DNA of 64,000 nucleotides from Neptunicella plasticusilytica. Lineage in GTDB: Bacteria > Pseudomonadota > Gammaproteobacteria > Enterobacterales > Alteromonadaceae. Location: contig NZ_CP150481.1 of assembly GCF_047922965.1 (NCBI RefSeq), positions 992,001-1,056,000 of the forward strand, given 5' to 3'. Under the pieces are notes generated by a model. That model was not told where the DNA came from, did no database searches, and saw only the letters and a program-made list of their open reading frames with translations. The position numbers and the translations under genes are program-made. Shown here piece after piece: positions 48,839 to 58,235 of this stretch (the first letter of the stretch is position 1; each line of letters opens with the position of its first letter).

Positions 48839-50206
48839 ATGAGGCAGATACTGGAAGATATCTTACTTGATGTATCCCGCTCATCGCTGATTGACGCCGG
48901 TGATTTAAACGCTGCCGCCGAACTCATTGTGTCTTCAACTATGGCAGGTTTAAATATACAAAGAGCCGGTATCTGGCTATTTGATCAAGAAAATGACGGA
49001 ATTCGCTGTCGCTTGCTGATTGATAACCATCATCAATTAAAGCAAGACGGACTGGTTCTGAAACGCGCTGACTTTCCCGATTATTTTGCCGCACTGGATA
49101 CCGATCGCAAAATTGTTGCAGATAACGCCCAAACTGATCCACATACTATCGAATTTGCCGAATCCTATCTTAAACCGTTAAATATTACCTCTATGCTGGA
49201 CTGTCCCATCAGGCATCGGGGCGAAATGATAGGTATTTTATGTGCCGAAAATATCGGAACAGCCAAGACCTGGGATGAGGATGAACAACATTTTTGCGCT
49301 AGCGTGGCGGATTTATTTGGCCGCGCTATCAGTGCGCATGAACGTAATCAGTATGAAAGAAAGCTGCGCAAGAGTAATCAGGAGCTGGAAAAGAAAGTGA
49401 GTCAGCGTACCGAGAGCCTGTCCAACTCACTGAATGATCTAAAAGCCATGCAACAGAATCTGATTGAAAGTGAAAAAATGGCTGCGTTAGGGCGATTGGT
49501 GGCGGGAATATCCCACGAAGTCAATACACCCATAGGCGTGGCGGTGACAGGCAATAGCCATTGCCAATACGTTTTGGAAAAGTTACGGAGTGAATTTGAG
49601 CACAATACCTTGACCAGAACCCGGATGCTGAATTTGCTCAATGAATTGTCGGAAACAATGGAATTGATCCACAGCAATATTCATCGCGCGGCCTCTCTAA
49701 TACACAACTTTAAACAGACTGCAGTCGATCAGAATGTGGTGGAAATCGTCGATTTTGAATTGCGATCTTATATTGAAGTCGTGTTAAGTAGCCTTAATCC
49801 CATCCTGAAACCCCGTGCTGTAAACATTGATTATCAGGCCGGAGAGAACATCTCTATGCGATCCTATCCGGGAGCAATAGCGCAGATTATGACTAATCTG
49901 GTTAACAATGCTTGCACTCATGCCTTCGACGGCGACGAAAATAATAAAATTACTTTATCGCTGGTATCAGATAACACTCAGGTAAAACTGCAATTTGCTG
50001 ACAATGGTTGTGGTATGGACAAGCAAACCCTGTTGCATATTTTCGAGCCATTTTTTACTACCAATCGAAGTGGTGGTGGCAGTGGGCTGGGGATGGCGAT
50101 TATTTTTAATCTGGTGAAAAGTCGATTGAAAGGGGATATTAATGTGAAATCAACGCCGCGCAAGGGCACAGTAATTACACTGGCCCTGCCGCTCGTGGTC
50201 ACATAA
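48839..50206 (+). CDS. GAF-domain sensor histidine kinase
   Basis: 455 residues, no membrane segment. N-terminal GAF domain (about 12-168), a coiled-coil linker (170-215), HisKA with His226 in GISHEVNTPIG and an HATPase domain with N-box NLVNNACTHA, G1 DNGCGMD, F-box FEPFFTTN and G2 GSGLGMAI. The HEVNTP H-box is of the HPK4 group. No response regulator is adjacent, so it is an orphan; the receiver at 35826 is a conceivable but untested partner. Confidence 0.92.
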   Translation: MRQILEDILLDVSRSSLIDAGDLNAAAELIVSSTMAGLNIQRAGIWLFDQENDGIRCRLLIDNHHQLKQDGLVLKRADFPDYFAALDTDRKIVADNAQTDPHTIEFAESYLKPLNITSMLDCPIRHRGEMIGILCAENIGTAKTWDEDEQHFCASVADLFGRAISAHERNQYERKLRKSNQELEKKVSQRTESLSNSLNDLKAMQQNLIESEKMAALGRLVAGISHEVNTPIGVAVTGNSHCQYVLEKLRSEFEHNTLTRTRMLNLLNELSETMELIHSNIHRAASLIHNFKQTAVDQNVVEIVDFELRSYIEVVLSSLNPILKPRAVNIDYQAGENISMRSYPGAIAQIMTNLVNNACTHAFDGDENNKITLSLVSDNTQVKLQFADNGCGMDKQTLLHIFEPFFTTNRSGGGSGLGMAIIFNLVKSRLKGDINVKSTPRKGTVITLALPLVVT

Positions 50207-50211
50207 TTCTA

Positions 50212-51843
50212 TTAGTTGGTACGTCTAAAGCGTTCAACCAAGCTGTTAGTGGAACTGTCAAACTCACAATCCTGAGTCTTATCCTGTAATTTGTCCAGAA
50301 TCTGGTTACCCATGACTTTCCCCAGTTCCACTCCCCATTGATCAAAAGAATTGATATCCCAGATTGCGCCCTGCACAAACACTTTATGTTCGTATAGCGC
50401 CACCAGTGCACCTAAAGTATGTGGGTCGAGCTGCTCGAATAACAAAGTATTGCTAGGTTTATTACCGGCCATGGCCTTGTGCTGGGCTAATGCGTCATCC
50501 GCTTTTCCACTGGCTTGCAATTCCTGTTGGGCCTGCTCCAGAGTCTTGCCTTGCATTAGCGCCTGTGACTGGGCAAAACAATTGGACGCCAACATAGCAT
50601 GGTGTGGATCAGCAGAATTAGGGACCTTGAGTGGCAACATAAAATCAGCCGGGATCAGCACTTGCCCCTGATGGATCAGCTGATGGAAAGAATGCTGGCC
50701 ATTGGTGCCTTCGCTACCCCAAATAACAGGTCCGGTCGCATAATCGGCGACTTCGTTGCTGGTAGTGACGGACTTACCGTTACTTTCCATATCCAGCTGC
50801 TGGATATAAGCCGGGAAACCGCGCATATAATGATAATAAGGCAGCAAAACATGGCTTTGTGCGCCAAAAAAGTTGATATACCAACTGCCGAGCAAACCTA
50901 AAATAAAGGGCAGGTTTTGCTCCAGCGGTGCAGTCTTGAAATGTTCATCCATCGCATAGGCGCCTTTGAGCATAGCCTGATAGTTGTCATAACCTAGTGC
51001 CAGAGCAATCGGTAAACCAATTGCCGACCACAGTGAATAGCGACCACCTACCCAGTCCCACATCGGGAAAATATTGTCCTCGGCAATGCCAAACTCGGTA
51101 GCGGCTTTGATATTGGAAGATACCGCCATAAAGTGCAACGCGATATCCTGTTGCGAGCCACCTTGGTCCAGAAACCAGTCTTTGGCCGTCAGAGTATTCT
51201 GTAATGTTTCCTGAGTGGTAAAAGACTTGGATGACATCAATATCAATGTTTGTTGGTGATCACGTTCTGCCAGCACGTCGGCGATATGGCAGCCATCTAC
51301 GTTAGCTACAAAGTGGACTTTGATGCCTTTATGCCAGTAGGGTTTAAGTGCTTCTGACATGATTTTGGGGCCGAGGAAAGAACCGCCGATACCAATGGCA
51401 ACGACATCGGTAATCGTTTTTCCCGTATAGCCTTTGTGTTCGCCGGAATGAATTTTGTGCACCAGTTGCTGCATTTTTTGCTGGCAAGCCCGTACTTCCG
51501 GCATCACATCTTTACCATCTACCAATACGGGCTGATCGGAAAAGTTACGTAGCGCGGTATGCAATACAGCACGTTGCTCGGTAAAGTTGATCGTGTCTCC
51601 GGCAAACATCGCATCACGTTTGGCTTCAACATTTTGCTGTTTGGCTAAGTCAAACAGACCTTGCAACACGGCGTCATTGATTCTGTTTTTTGAGTAATCC
51701 AGGAAAATTCCGCAACTTTCAACGCTGAACTTTTCAGCCCGTGCCGGCTCGGCGGCAAACCAGTCACGCATATGTTGAGATTGAACGGAATCAGCCAGTT
51801 GCTGCAAATTTTTCCAGGCTGGCGTGGCAGAAAGTAATGTCAT
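50212..51843 (-). CDS. pgi: Glucose-6-phosphate isomerase Pgi
   Basis: Interconverts glucose-6-P and fructose-6-P. 543 residues. The conserved signatures VVAIGIGGSFLGP, the phosphate loop SKSFTTQET, GGRYSLWSAIGLPIALALG and the C-terminal GVELGK are present, with the catalytic EGTNGQHSFHQ. AGGAAA precedes the ATG. It lies downstream of tal on the same strand but a hairpin terminator separates them. Confidence 0.97.
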   Translation of the reverse strand: MTLLSATPAWKNLQQLADSVQSQHMRDWFAAEPARAEKFSVESCGIFLDYSKNRINDAVLQGLFDLAKQQNVEAKRDAMFAGDTINFTEQRAVLHTALRNFSDQPVLVDGKDVMPEVRACQQKMQQLVHKIHSGEHKGYTGKTITDVVAIGIGGSFLGPKIMSEALKPYWHKGIKVHFVANVDGCHIADVLAERDHQQTLILMSSKSFTTQETLQNTLTAKDWFLDQGGSQQDIALHFMAVSSNIKAATEFGIAEDNIFPMWDWVGGRYSLWSAIGLPIALALGYDNYQAMLKGAYAMDEHFKTAPLEQNLPFILGLLGSWYINFFGAQSHVLLPYYHYMRGFPAYIQQLDMESNGKSVTTSNEVADYATGPVIWGSEGTNGQHSFHQLIHQGQVLIPADFMLPLKVPNSADPHHAMLASNCFAQSQALMQGKTLEQAQQELQASGKADDALAQHKAMAGNKPSNTLLFEQLDPHTLGALVALYEHKVFVQGAIWDINSFDQWGVELGKVMGNQILDKLQDKTQDCEFDSSTNSLVERFRRTN

Positions 51844-51865
51844 AATGTTTTCCTGAATGAGAAAT

Positions 51866-51890
51866 TAAAAAAGGGCAATATGATTGCCCT
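51866..51890 (-). terminator. Intrinsic terminator after tal
   Basis: On the minus strand AGGGCAAT, loop CAT, ATTGCCCT, then a run of T (A at 51866-51872 on the plus strand). It stands 25 bp beyond the tal stop and 23 bp before the pgi start, so pgi is either expressed by read-through or from its own promoter inside this gap. Confidence 0.8.
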
Positions 51891-51914
51891 ATTCAAAATA
51901 TTAAAAATGGCTGA

Positions 51915-52868
51915 CTACAGCAGGCTTTTCAAACGTGTTTCCAGTTTAACCTGATCGGCAGCAAAATTGCGGATACCTTCTGACAATTTTTCGGTTGCCA
52001 TAGCATCTTCATTCATCTGCCAACGGAATTCCTGCTCGGTCAGTTTAGCACCGGGGGTTTTTGTCGCGCCTTTGTCTATCAGTTTAGCCACAACAGGTTC
52101 GTTGCTGTTAGCCAACTCTTCCAACAGGCCCGGACCAATAGTTAAACGGTCACAACCCGCCAGTTCGATAATTTCACCGGTATTACGGAAACTGGCTCCC
52201 ATCACCACGGTGTTGTAGCCATGATCTTTATAATATTGATAAATTTCGGTCACAGAAACAACGCCCGGATCATCGCTGGCGGTGTAGTCTGTTTTACCGG
52301 TGCTGGCTTTGTACCAGTCAAGAATACGGCCGACAAATGGAGAAATCAGATAAGCGCCAGCTTCGGCACAAGCGACGGCTTGAGCAAAGCCGAATAATAA
52401 CGTCAGATTACAGTTAATGCCTTCTTTTTCCAGCACTTCGGCGGCTCTAATGCCTTCCCAGGTGGACGCCATTTTAATTAAAATACGATCTTTGCTAACA
52501 CCAGCTTGTTGATACAACTCGATTAAACGTCGGGCTTTTTTGATTGTCGCTTCGGTATCAAAGGATAAACGGGCATCCACTTCGGTCGAAATTCTACCCG
52601 GTACGATTTTGACAATCTCGGCCCCGATAGCCACGGCCAGTTTATCGCCCGCATCGATAAGTTGTTGGGCTTTATCATTCGATTGTTCTTTAGCCCAAGC
52701 CACAGATTGTTCAATAAGCGACTGATATTGCTCCATTTCTGAAGCTTTAAGCAATAGTGATGGATTGGTTGTTGCATCGACGGGTTGGTATTTTTTTATT
52801 GCTTCAATATCACCGGTGTCGGCGACTACCGTGGTGAGGGCTTTTAGACTCTCTAATTGGTTTGGCAT
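51915..52868 (-). CDS. tal: Transaldolase (TalB type)
   Basis: Pentose-phosphate pathway enzyme transferring dihydroxyacetone units. 317 residues, E. coli TalB 317. The Schiff-base lysine is K132 in ILIKMAST, the same number as in E. coli; the N-terminal DATTNPSLLLKA and FVGRILDWYK signatures are present. Divergent from the macrodomain gene. The neighbourhood thr operon, tal and yaaA is also clustered in E. coli. Confidence 0.97.
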   Translation of the reverse strand: MPNQLESLKALTTVVADTGDIEAIKKYQPVDATTNPSLLLKASEMEQYQSLIEQSVAWAKEQSNDKAQQLIDAGDKLAVAIGAEIVKIVPGRISTEVDARLSFDTEATIKKARRLIELYQQAGVSKDRILIKMASTWEGIRAAEVLEKEGINCNLTLLFGFAQAVACAEAGAYLISPFVGRILDWYKASTGKTDYTASDDPGVVSVTEIYQYYKDHGYNTVVMGASFRNTGEIIELAGCDRLTIGPGLLEELANSNEPVVAKLIDKGATKTPGAKLTEQEFRWQMNEDAMATEKLSEGIRNFAADQVKLETRLKSLL

Positions 52869-53013
52869 TGATTTGTTCCTATTAATGTTGAAAACATTGG
52901 ATTAATTTATCGCACTTTGATTACAGTCACTATGCTGATTCATCTCTATATTATTACTAAATTCGGTCAATCAGCCCAGAATTACTTATATATAAGACAT
53001 AACAGGAATTTTT

Positions 53014-53535
53014 ATGAGTGCCAAATTGACTTTGCTACAAGGGGATATCTGCCAGCTTGCGGTTGATGCTATCGTCAATGCTGCCAACTCGTCACTGTTG
53101 GGGGGAGGTGGTGTCGATGGAGCAATTCACCGCGCCGCCGGACCGGATTTAATTGCAGAATGTAAAACCTTGGGGGGGTGCGAAACCGGGCAGGCTAAAC
53201 TGACCCAAGGATACTTGTTACCAGCCAAATATGTTATTCATACCGTTGGGCCGGTTTATCGGGATGGCCATCAAAACGAAGCCAGATTGCTGGCAAGCTG
53301 CTATCAAAACAGTATCGCCTTGGCCGAACAGTATCAATTACGCAGCCTGGCATTTCCGGCTATTAGTTGCGGTGTATATGGTTATCCGCTGGATGAAGCT
53401 TGTCGTATTGCGGTCAACGCCATTACCGAAAGCTGTGCTTGCTATCCGAATATTCGCAAAGTGATCCTTTGTGCCTATGACGATAAGGTACATCAAGCAT
53501 GGTTGTCGGCATTACAAAGCAGCCAGCATCATTAA
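53014..53535 (+). CDS. Macrodomain protein, O-acetyl-ADP-ribose deacetylase-like (YmdB type)
   Basis: 173 residues covering one macrodomain: DAIVNAANSSLLGGGGVDGAIHRAAG binds ADP-ribose, GYLLPAKYVIHTVGP and AFPAISCGVYGYP complete the pocket. The family hydrolyses O-acetyl-ADP-ribose or mono-ADP-ribose esters, and YmdB also modulates RNase III in E. coli. Monocistronic between tal and yaaA. Confidence 0.93.
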   Translation: MSAKLTLLQGDICQLAVDAIVNAANSSLLGGGGVDGAIHRAAGPDLIAECKTLGGCETGQAKLTQGYLLPAKYVIHTVGPVYRDGHQNEARLLASCYQNSIALAEQYQLRSLAFPAISCGVYGYPLDEACRIAVNAITESCACYPNIRKVILCAYDDKVHQAWLSALQSSQHH

Positions 53536-53624
53536 GTTTGAGCCATAGGCCAATGTGTTAATCCACAGGCTAACTTGTTACCATTGCATTTTAGATTTTC
53601 TCTCTACCCGTTAAGGTTTAATAC

Positions 53625-54401
53625 ATGCTTGTTGTGGTATCACCTGCCAAAAATCTCGATTATGAAACGCCTCCCGTTACCGATTCTTTTAGCCAACCCG
53701 AGATGCTCGATCAATCGCAAATGTTGATCGATAAATGTAAAAAACTGTCACCGCAAAAAATTGCCAGCATGATGAGTATCAGCGATAAGTTAGCCAGTTT
53801 GAATGCAGCCCGTTTTGGCTCGTGGCAACAACCTTTTACCCCCGACAATGCCAAACAGGCAGTCCTGGCATTTAATGGTGATGTGTATGCCGGTTTGCAG
53901 GCCAGTACTTTCAGTGATGATGACTTTACCTTTGCCCAGCAGCATTTACGTATTCTGTCCGGCTTGTACGGTTTATTAAAGCCGCTGGATTTAATGCAGC
54001 CTTATCGATTGGAAATGGGTAAAAAGCTGACTACCCGTCGCGGCAAAGACTTGTATCAATTCTGGGGCACTCGTATTACCGAAAAGTTGAACGAAGTACT
54101 AAAGGAACAGGATGCGGACGTGCTGATTAACCTGGCTTCCAATGAATATTTCAAGTCGGTGAAAAGGGACAAACTGAAAAGCAGGATTGTCACCCCGGTA
54201 TTTAAGGACCAAAAAAACGGCCAGTATAAAGTCATCAGTTTTTTTGCCAAAAAAGCCCGAGGCATGATGGCGCGCTATATTATTCAAAACCGCCTGAATG
54301 ATGTGAATGCGCTAAAAGAGTTTGACGCCGACGGATATACCTATAATGCGGCGATGTCATCGGCAGATGAGCTGGTCTTTTGCCGTAAAGAGCAACTGTA
54401 A
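53625..54401 (+). CDS. yaaA: Peroxide stress protein YaaA (DUF328/UPF0246)
   Basis: 258 residues, E. coli YaaA 258. Starts MLVVVSPAKNLDYETPP; other family marks are AFNGDVYAGL, LSGLYGLLKPLD, INLASNEYFKSV and KARGMMARYII. The protein binds DNA through a helix-hairpin-helix-like motif and lowers free iron under peroxide stress. Preceded by AAGG. A strong hairpin follows. Confidence 0.96.
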   Translation: MLVVVSPAKNLDYETPPVTDSFSQPEMLDQSQMLIDKCKKLSPQKIASMMSISDKLASLNAARFGSWQQPFTPDNAKQAVLAFNGDVYAGLQASTFSDDDFTFAQQHLRILSGLYGLLKPLDLMQPYRLEMGKKLTTRRGKDLYQFWGTRITEKLNEVLKEQDADVLINLASNEYFKSVKRDKLKSRIVTPVFKDQKNGQYKVISFFAKKARGMMARYIIQNRLNDVNALKEFDADGYTYNAAMSSADELVFCRKEQL

Positions 54402-54407
54402 ATGTGT

Positions 54408-54437
54408 TATTCCCCGCAATACTGGCTGCGGGGAATA
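54408..54437. terminator. Bidirectional hairpin between yaaA and the DUF4426 gene
   Basis: An 11-bp perfect stem, arms 54408-54418 and 54427-54437 (TATTCCCCGCA and its complement), 8-nt loop. No long T-tract, but the position between two convergent genes supports a terminator role. Confidence 0.65.
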
Positions 54438-54444
54438 GGCTGGT

Positions 54445-54870
54445 TTATTCCGCATAAACCTTCTGTTTAAACATCAGTTTTTGGCTATCGTTGCCGTGGC
54501 GAACTGTAATATCAAAACGCCATAACTCGTCATCATCGATAGTAAACTGCGCCAGATAGTAGATCGATTGCTGTTCCTTCACTTCCTGAAAATCCAGTTG
54601 GCGAATTTGTCCCAGCAAATTTTTTGCCGTACCACTAACCACCACCGACTGGGCTTCTTTGCTTTGGCTATCCAGTACGGAAATATTGATCAAAGCCTTA
54701 TATTTACTACGTTGTAATCCATACGCTTTGGATATTTCCGGCGTAATAAAGGTACTGGGGATCACAATATAGTGCACATCCCAGGGCCCCAGTTTTTCTA
54801 ATTGTTCTGCATGGGTGACGGAGCAGAGCAACAACAGCGACGCAATGATTGATTTAAATGATAATCTCAT
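54445..54870 (-). CDS. DUF4426 domain protein, periplasmic
   Basis: 141 residues with a signal peptide cleaved near SVTHA (about residue 21). The mature part is a beta-rich domain (WDVHYIVIPSTFITPEISKAYGL...LMFKQKVYAE) typical of DUF4426. Function unknown. It ends the yggS-proC-yggT operon, its usual place in Alteromonadales and Vibrio, 59 bp after yggT. Confidence 0.85.
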   Translation of the reverse strand: MRLSFKSIIASLLLLCSVTHAEQLEKLGPWDVHYIVIPSTFITPEISKAYGLQRSKYKALINISVLDSQSKEAQSVVVSGTAKNLLGQIRQLDFQEVKEQQSIYYLAQFTIDDDELWRFDITVRHGNDSQKLMFKQKVYAE

Positions 54871-54929
54871 CTCGCTCTCCTGTTTTTAAACCGTCCAACC
54901 AGGGTTGGACGGATGCGCTAAGATTGCTG

Positions 54930-55475
54930 TTAAAGTATGGCACCAAACAAGTCACCTAGCAGAATTTGGGCAAACTGTAAGGCGATAATCAGGAATAAAA
55001 TGGATAAATCCAGACCACCAATAGGCGGGATAATTCTTCTGATTGGCGCCAGCATCGGCTCGGTTAACTGTGCCAATAAAGCCTCGAACGGATTATAACC
55101 CTGACTCACCCAACTCATAATGGCGCGGATAATCAGGATATAAAAAATCAGTTGAAAGGCTTCTTTTATCACTACTAATATTGCACCAATAAATATCCCC
55201 AACGGATTAATGATGCTGGCGCCTGCCATTAAACCGACAATAGTGATTTTTAATCCTGCTACTAATAACGCCAATATGATGGATGCCGTATCAATATTAC
55301 CCATTGAGGGCAATAATTTACGCATTGGGCCGATAATGGGATGAGTGGCTTTCACCACAAACTGGCTAAACGGATTATAAAAATCCGCTCTGGCTAATTG
55401 CAGCCAAATCCGCAATATCACTACCATCAAATAAAGATTAAAAATGGTATCGATTAAAAACTGGGTCGCATTCAT
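54930..55475 (-). CDS. yggT: YggT family membrane protein
   Basis: 181 residues with two YGGT repeats, each with a hydrophobic helix pair and the motif NPFSQFVVKATHPIIGPMR in the first and NPFEALLAQLTEPMLAPIRRIIPP in the second, shortened here to its landmarks. Homologues affect osmotic and potassium tolerance or, in plastids, thylakoid organisation. Second repeats carry LDLSILFLII helices. It lies 23 bp after proC. Confidence 0.93.
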   Translation of the reverse strand: MNATQFLIDTIFNLYLMVVILRIWLQLARADFYNPFSQFVVKATHPIIGPMRKLLPSMGNIDTASIILALLVAGLKITIVGLMAGASIINPLGIFIGAILVVIKEAFQLIFYILIIRAIMSWVSQGYNPFEALLAQLTEPMLAPIRRIIPPIGGLDLSILFLIIALQFAQILLGDLFGAIL

Positions 55476-55498
55476 TGATGTTTTCCTAACACAAGCAA

Positions 55499-56317
55499 TT
55501 AAAATAAATCAGACATTTGTTTAGCACGGTTTACCGCCGCTTGCATGGCTTTACTGACCACACCTGCAATATCACTGTCCTGAAAACTGGCAATGGCCTG
55601 AGCTGTCGTGCCGCCTTTGGAGGTAACTTGGGCGCGTAACTCGCTTAATTCAAGTTGTGGATTGTGACAAACCATTTCAGCGGCCCCCAACATGGCTTGC
55701 TGTACCAATAAGCGGCTGGCGTCTTGATCAAATCCCATACGCATCGCTTCTTCCTGCATGGACTGTAAAAACAGGAAAAAATAAGCTGGGCTGGAGCCCG
55801 CTGCTGCAATCACGCCATTAATCATCGATTCCTGTTCAACCCACAGAATTTCACCCACTTGCTTGAGCAGATCCCCCGCATATTGACGATCTGTGTCACT
55901 AATTGACTTGTCGGCATACAGACCTGTCATACCTTTAGCCAATGAGCTAGGGGTATTGGGCATGGTGCGTACTAACTTATAGTTACCACCCAGCATTTCC
56001 AGTAAACGTTTTTGTTCGATACCTGCAGCAATAGAGATGAATAATTTATCCGACAAGTCAGTTTGTTGCAGATGCTCACAGACTTTTTCCATTAATTGTG
56101 GTTTGACCGCCAATACAATCACCTCGGATTGTTGCAGCGCCTGCAAATTATCGGTGGTGGTGTTAATTCCGAAGTCTGCAGATAACGCATCCAGTTTCGG
56201 TGTGGAAGGATTGCTGGCGGTGATTTTATCGGCCGGGTAACCGCTGGATACCATGCCACTGATAATACTGCGACTCATATTTCCGGCGCCAATAAAGGCA
56301 ATTGTTCTGTGTTGCAT
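55499..56317 (-). CDS. proC: Pyrroline-5-carboxylate reductase ProC
   Basis: Last step of proline synthesis. 272 residues from the ATG at 56317: Rossmann motif AFIGAGNMSRSIISG, VRTMPNTPSSLAKGMT and the C-terminal VTSKGGTTAQAI signature. The longer frame begins at a TTG inside yggS and is unlikely. The start lies 7 bp after the yggS stop. Confidence 0.96.
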   Translation of the reverse strand: MQHRTIAFIGAGNMSRSIISGMVSSGYPADKITASNPSTPKLDALSADFGINTTTDNLQALQQSEVIVLAVKPQLMEKVCEHLQQTDLSDKLFISIAAGIEQKRLLEMLGGNYKLVRTMPNTPSSLAKGMTGLYADKSISDTDRQYAGDLLKQVGEILWVEQESMINGVIAAAGSSPAYFFLFLQSMQEEAMRMGFDQDASRLLVQQAMLGAAEMVCHNPQLELSELRAQVTSKGGTTAQAIASFQDSDIAGVVSKAMQAAVNRAKQMSDLF

Positions 56318-56324
56318 AAGCTGT

Positions 56325-57011
56325 TTAGTTTCCTCGACTTCCAAAAATTGCAGTACCTAAGCGTATCATAGTTGCGCCGGATTTAATGGCCAGTTGCCAA
56401 TCACCTGACATGCCCATCGATAAAGTATCAACCGATGCATAGTTGTCTTTTAACTGGCTAAACAATTGTTGCATGGTACTGAATTCGGCTTGTTGAACAG
56501 CGATATCATCGGTGGCTGAACCTATACACATCAAGCCTCGCAAGGTTAAATAGGGTAACTTATCAACCAGTTCGGCCAGCGGCATCATGTCGTCAGGATG
56601 AACACCGGATTTATTGTCTTTCAGACTGATGTTCACCTGCAAACAAATATTCAACGGTGCTAAGGATGTGTCACGTTGTTCATTTAAACGCCGGGCGATT
56701 TTTGCCCGATCCACACTTTGTACCCAGTCAAAGGTATCGGCAATCAGGCGGGTCTTGTTGGATTGTATCGGGCCAATAAAATGCCATTCAATCTCTGGCA
56801 GATCCGGCAGTTCTGCCTTCTTGCTGGCCGCTTCCTGGGCGTAGTTTTCGCCAAAAGCGCGTTGTCCGGCCTGATAAGCATCGCGTATCGCTTGAGCCGG
56901 ATGTTTTTTACTGACAGCCAGCAAGGTTGTTTTATGTTCAGTCGCGCATTCAGCAGCACAGTTATGTATGGCTTGATATACGGATTGAAGCTGTTCTGCT
57001 ATTGTTTTCAT
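56325..57011 (-). CDS. yggS: PLP homeostasis protein YggS
   Basis: 228 residues. PLP-binding lysine in LLAVSKKHPAQAI, then FGENYAQEA, WHFIGPIQSNK and the phosphate loop MGMSGDWQLAIKSGATMIRLG. The family buffers PLP in the cell. The ATG at 57011 starts MKTIAEQLQSV; the frame continues upstream to 57074 into a palindromic repeat and is probably untranslated there. Divergent from pilT. Confidence 0.95.
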   Translation of the reverse strand: MKTIAEQLQSVYQAIHNCAAECATEHKTTLLAVSKKHPAQAIRDAYQAGQRAFGENYAQEAASKKAELPDLPEIEWHFIGPIQSNKTRLIADTFDWVQSVDRAKIARRLNEQRDTSLAPLNICLQVNISLKDNKSGVHPDDMMPLAELVDKLPYLTLRGLMCIGSATDDIAVQQAEFSTMQQLFSQLKDNYASVDTLSMGMSGDWQLAIKSGATMIRLGTAIFGSRGN

Positions 57012-57029
57012 AGTCTTTTTGCGGTTGTA

Positions 57030-57156
57030 TATACCCTTCATCCTTGAAGCTGCACGTTTGTTGGCTGCACTCATAAGCCCTAATCACTTAGTAAACTAAG
57101 CTCATGGGGTCTCATTCATTTGCCGCCGCCGTGCAATTCCAATGCTTTTGGGTATA
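57030..57156. repeat. 127-bp palindromic repeat element between yggS and pilT
   Basis: Bounded by TATACCC (57030-57036) and GGGTATA (57150-57156), with further imperfect complementarity inward (TTGAAGCTGCACG against CGTGCAATTCCAA) and a central hairpin CTTAG-TAAA-CTAAG. The whole can fold into one long imperfect hairpin. Very similar sequences, as far as I remember, are scattered in Shewanella and Alteromonas-type genomes, which suggests a MITE- or REP-like element. It supplies false upstream coding for both yggS and pilT. Confidence 0.72.
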
Positions 57157-57186
57157 GAAATAGAATTGCATCACTACGGAGTGGCT

Positions 57187-58224
57187 ATGGATATTACCGA
57201 ACTTTTGGCCTTTAGTGTCAAAAATAACGCCTCGGATTTGCACCTTTCGGCAGGACTACCGCCCATTATCAGGGTTGATGGTGAAATGCGCCGGTTAAAT
57301 ATTGATCCGCTGGATCATAAACAGGTGCATGCGCTGGTGTACGAAATTATGAATGACCAGCAGCGCAAGGAATATGAAGAAAATCTGGAAACCGACTTTT
57401 CCTTTGAGGTAAAAGACTTATCGCGATTCAGGGTGAATGCGTTTGTACAAAATCGTGGCGCTGCGGCGGTATTACGTACTATTCCCAGTAAAGTGCTGAC
57501 ACTGGATGATTTAGGCGCACCGCAAATTTTTAAAGATATTATCAATCAGCCCACCGGAATCGTACTGGTGACTGGGGCGACCGGTTCAGGTAAAAGTACC
57601 ACGCTGGCGGCCATGGTGGATCATATTAATGCGCATAAGCGTGAGCATATTCTAACCATCGAAGATCCCATCGAGTTCGTGCACGAAAATAAACTTAGCC
57701 TGATTAACCAACGGGAAGTGCATCGTGATACCCACAGTTTTAACAACGCACTGCGCAGCGCATTAAGGGAAGATCCGGATGTGATCCTGGTAGGGGAATT
57801 ACGTGATCTGGAAACGATACGCTTGGCTATCTCGGCGGCAGAAACCGGGCACCTGGTATTTGGTACCTTGCATACCAACTCTGCACCCAAAACCATTGAC
57901 CGGATCATTGATGTTTTCCCGGCCGAAGAAAAATCTATGGTGCGTTCGATGTTATCCGAATCCTTGCGCGCGGTTATTTCACAAACCCTGCTGAAAAAAA
58001 TCGGCGGCGGGCGAGTGGCGGCACATGAAATTATGATTGGTATTCCGGCAATTCGTAACCTGATCCGTGAGGACAAAGTGCCGCAAATGTATTCGGTGAT
58101 TCAGACCGGTCAGGCGCACGGTATGCAAACTATGGATCAGTGCTTGCAGCGCCTGGTGGGCTCAGGCCAGATTAGTGCCCAGGATGCGGCCGCCAAATCC
58201 ATTGATAAACAACCCAAATTTTAG
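57187..58224 (+). CDS. pilT: Type IV pilus retraction ATPase PilT
   Basis: 345 residues (P. aeruginosa PilT 344). PAS-like N-terminal domain SDLHLSAGLPP, Walker A GATGSGKST (130-138), Asp box ILTIEDPIEFVH, Walker B ILVGELRDLETIR, His box GHLVFGTLHTNSA and the C-terminal AIRNLIREDK motif. ATG chosen with GGAG 5 bp upstream. Drives pilus depolymerisation. Confidence 0.97.
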   Translation: MDITELLAFSVKNNASDLHLSAGLPPIIRVDGEMRRLNIDPLDHKQVHALVYEIMNDQQRKEYEENLETDFSFEVKDLSRFRVNAFVQNRGAAAVLRTIPSKVLTLDDLGAPQIFKDIINQPTGIVLVTGATGSGKSTTLAAMVDHINAHKREHILTIEDPIEFVHENKLSLINQREVHRDTHSFNNALRSALREDPDVILVGELRDLETIRLAISAAETGHLVFGTLHTNSAPKTIDRIIDVFPAEEKSMVRSMLSESLRAVISQTLLKKIGGGRVAAHEIMIGIPAIRNLIREDKVPQMYSVIQTGQAHGMQTMDQCLQRLVGSGQISAQDAAAKSIDKQPKF

Positions 58225-58235
58225 GAGATATCACA

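Noticed and set aside
57030..57156. The palindrome as an integron attC site
   Set aside because: Its ends are TATACCC/GGGTATA rather than RYYYAAC/GTTRRRY, and no cassette array or integrase is present.
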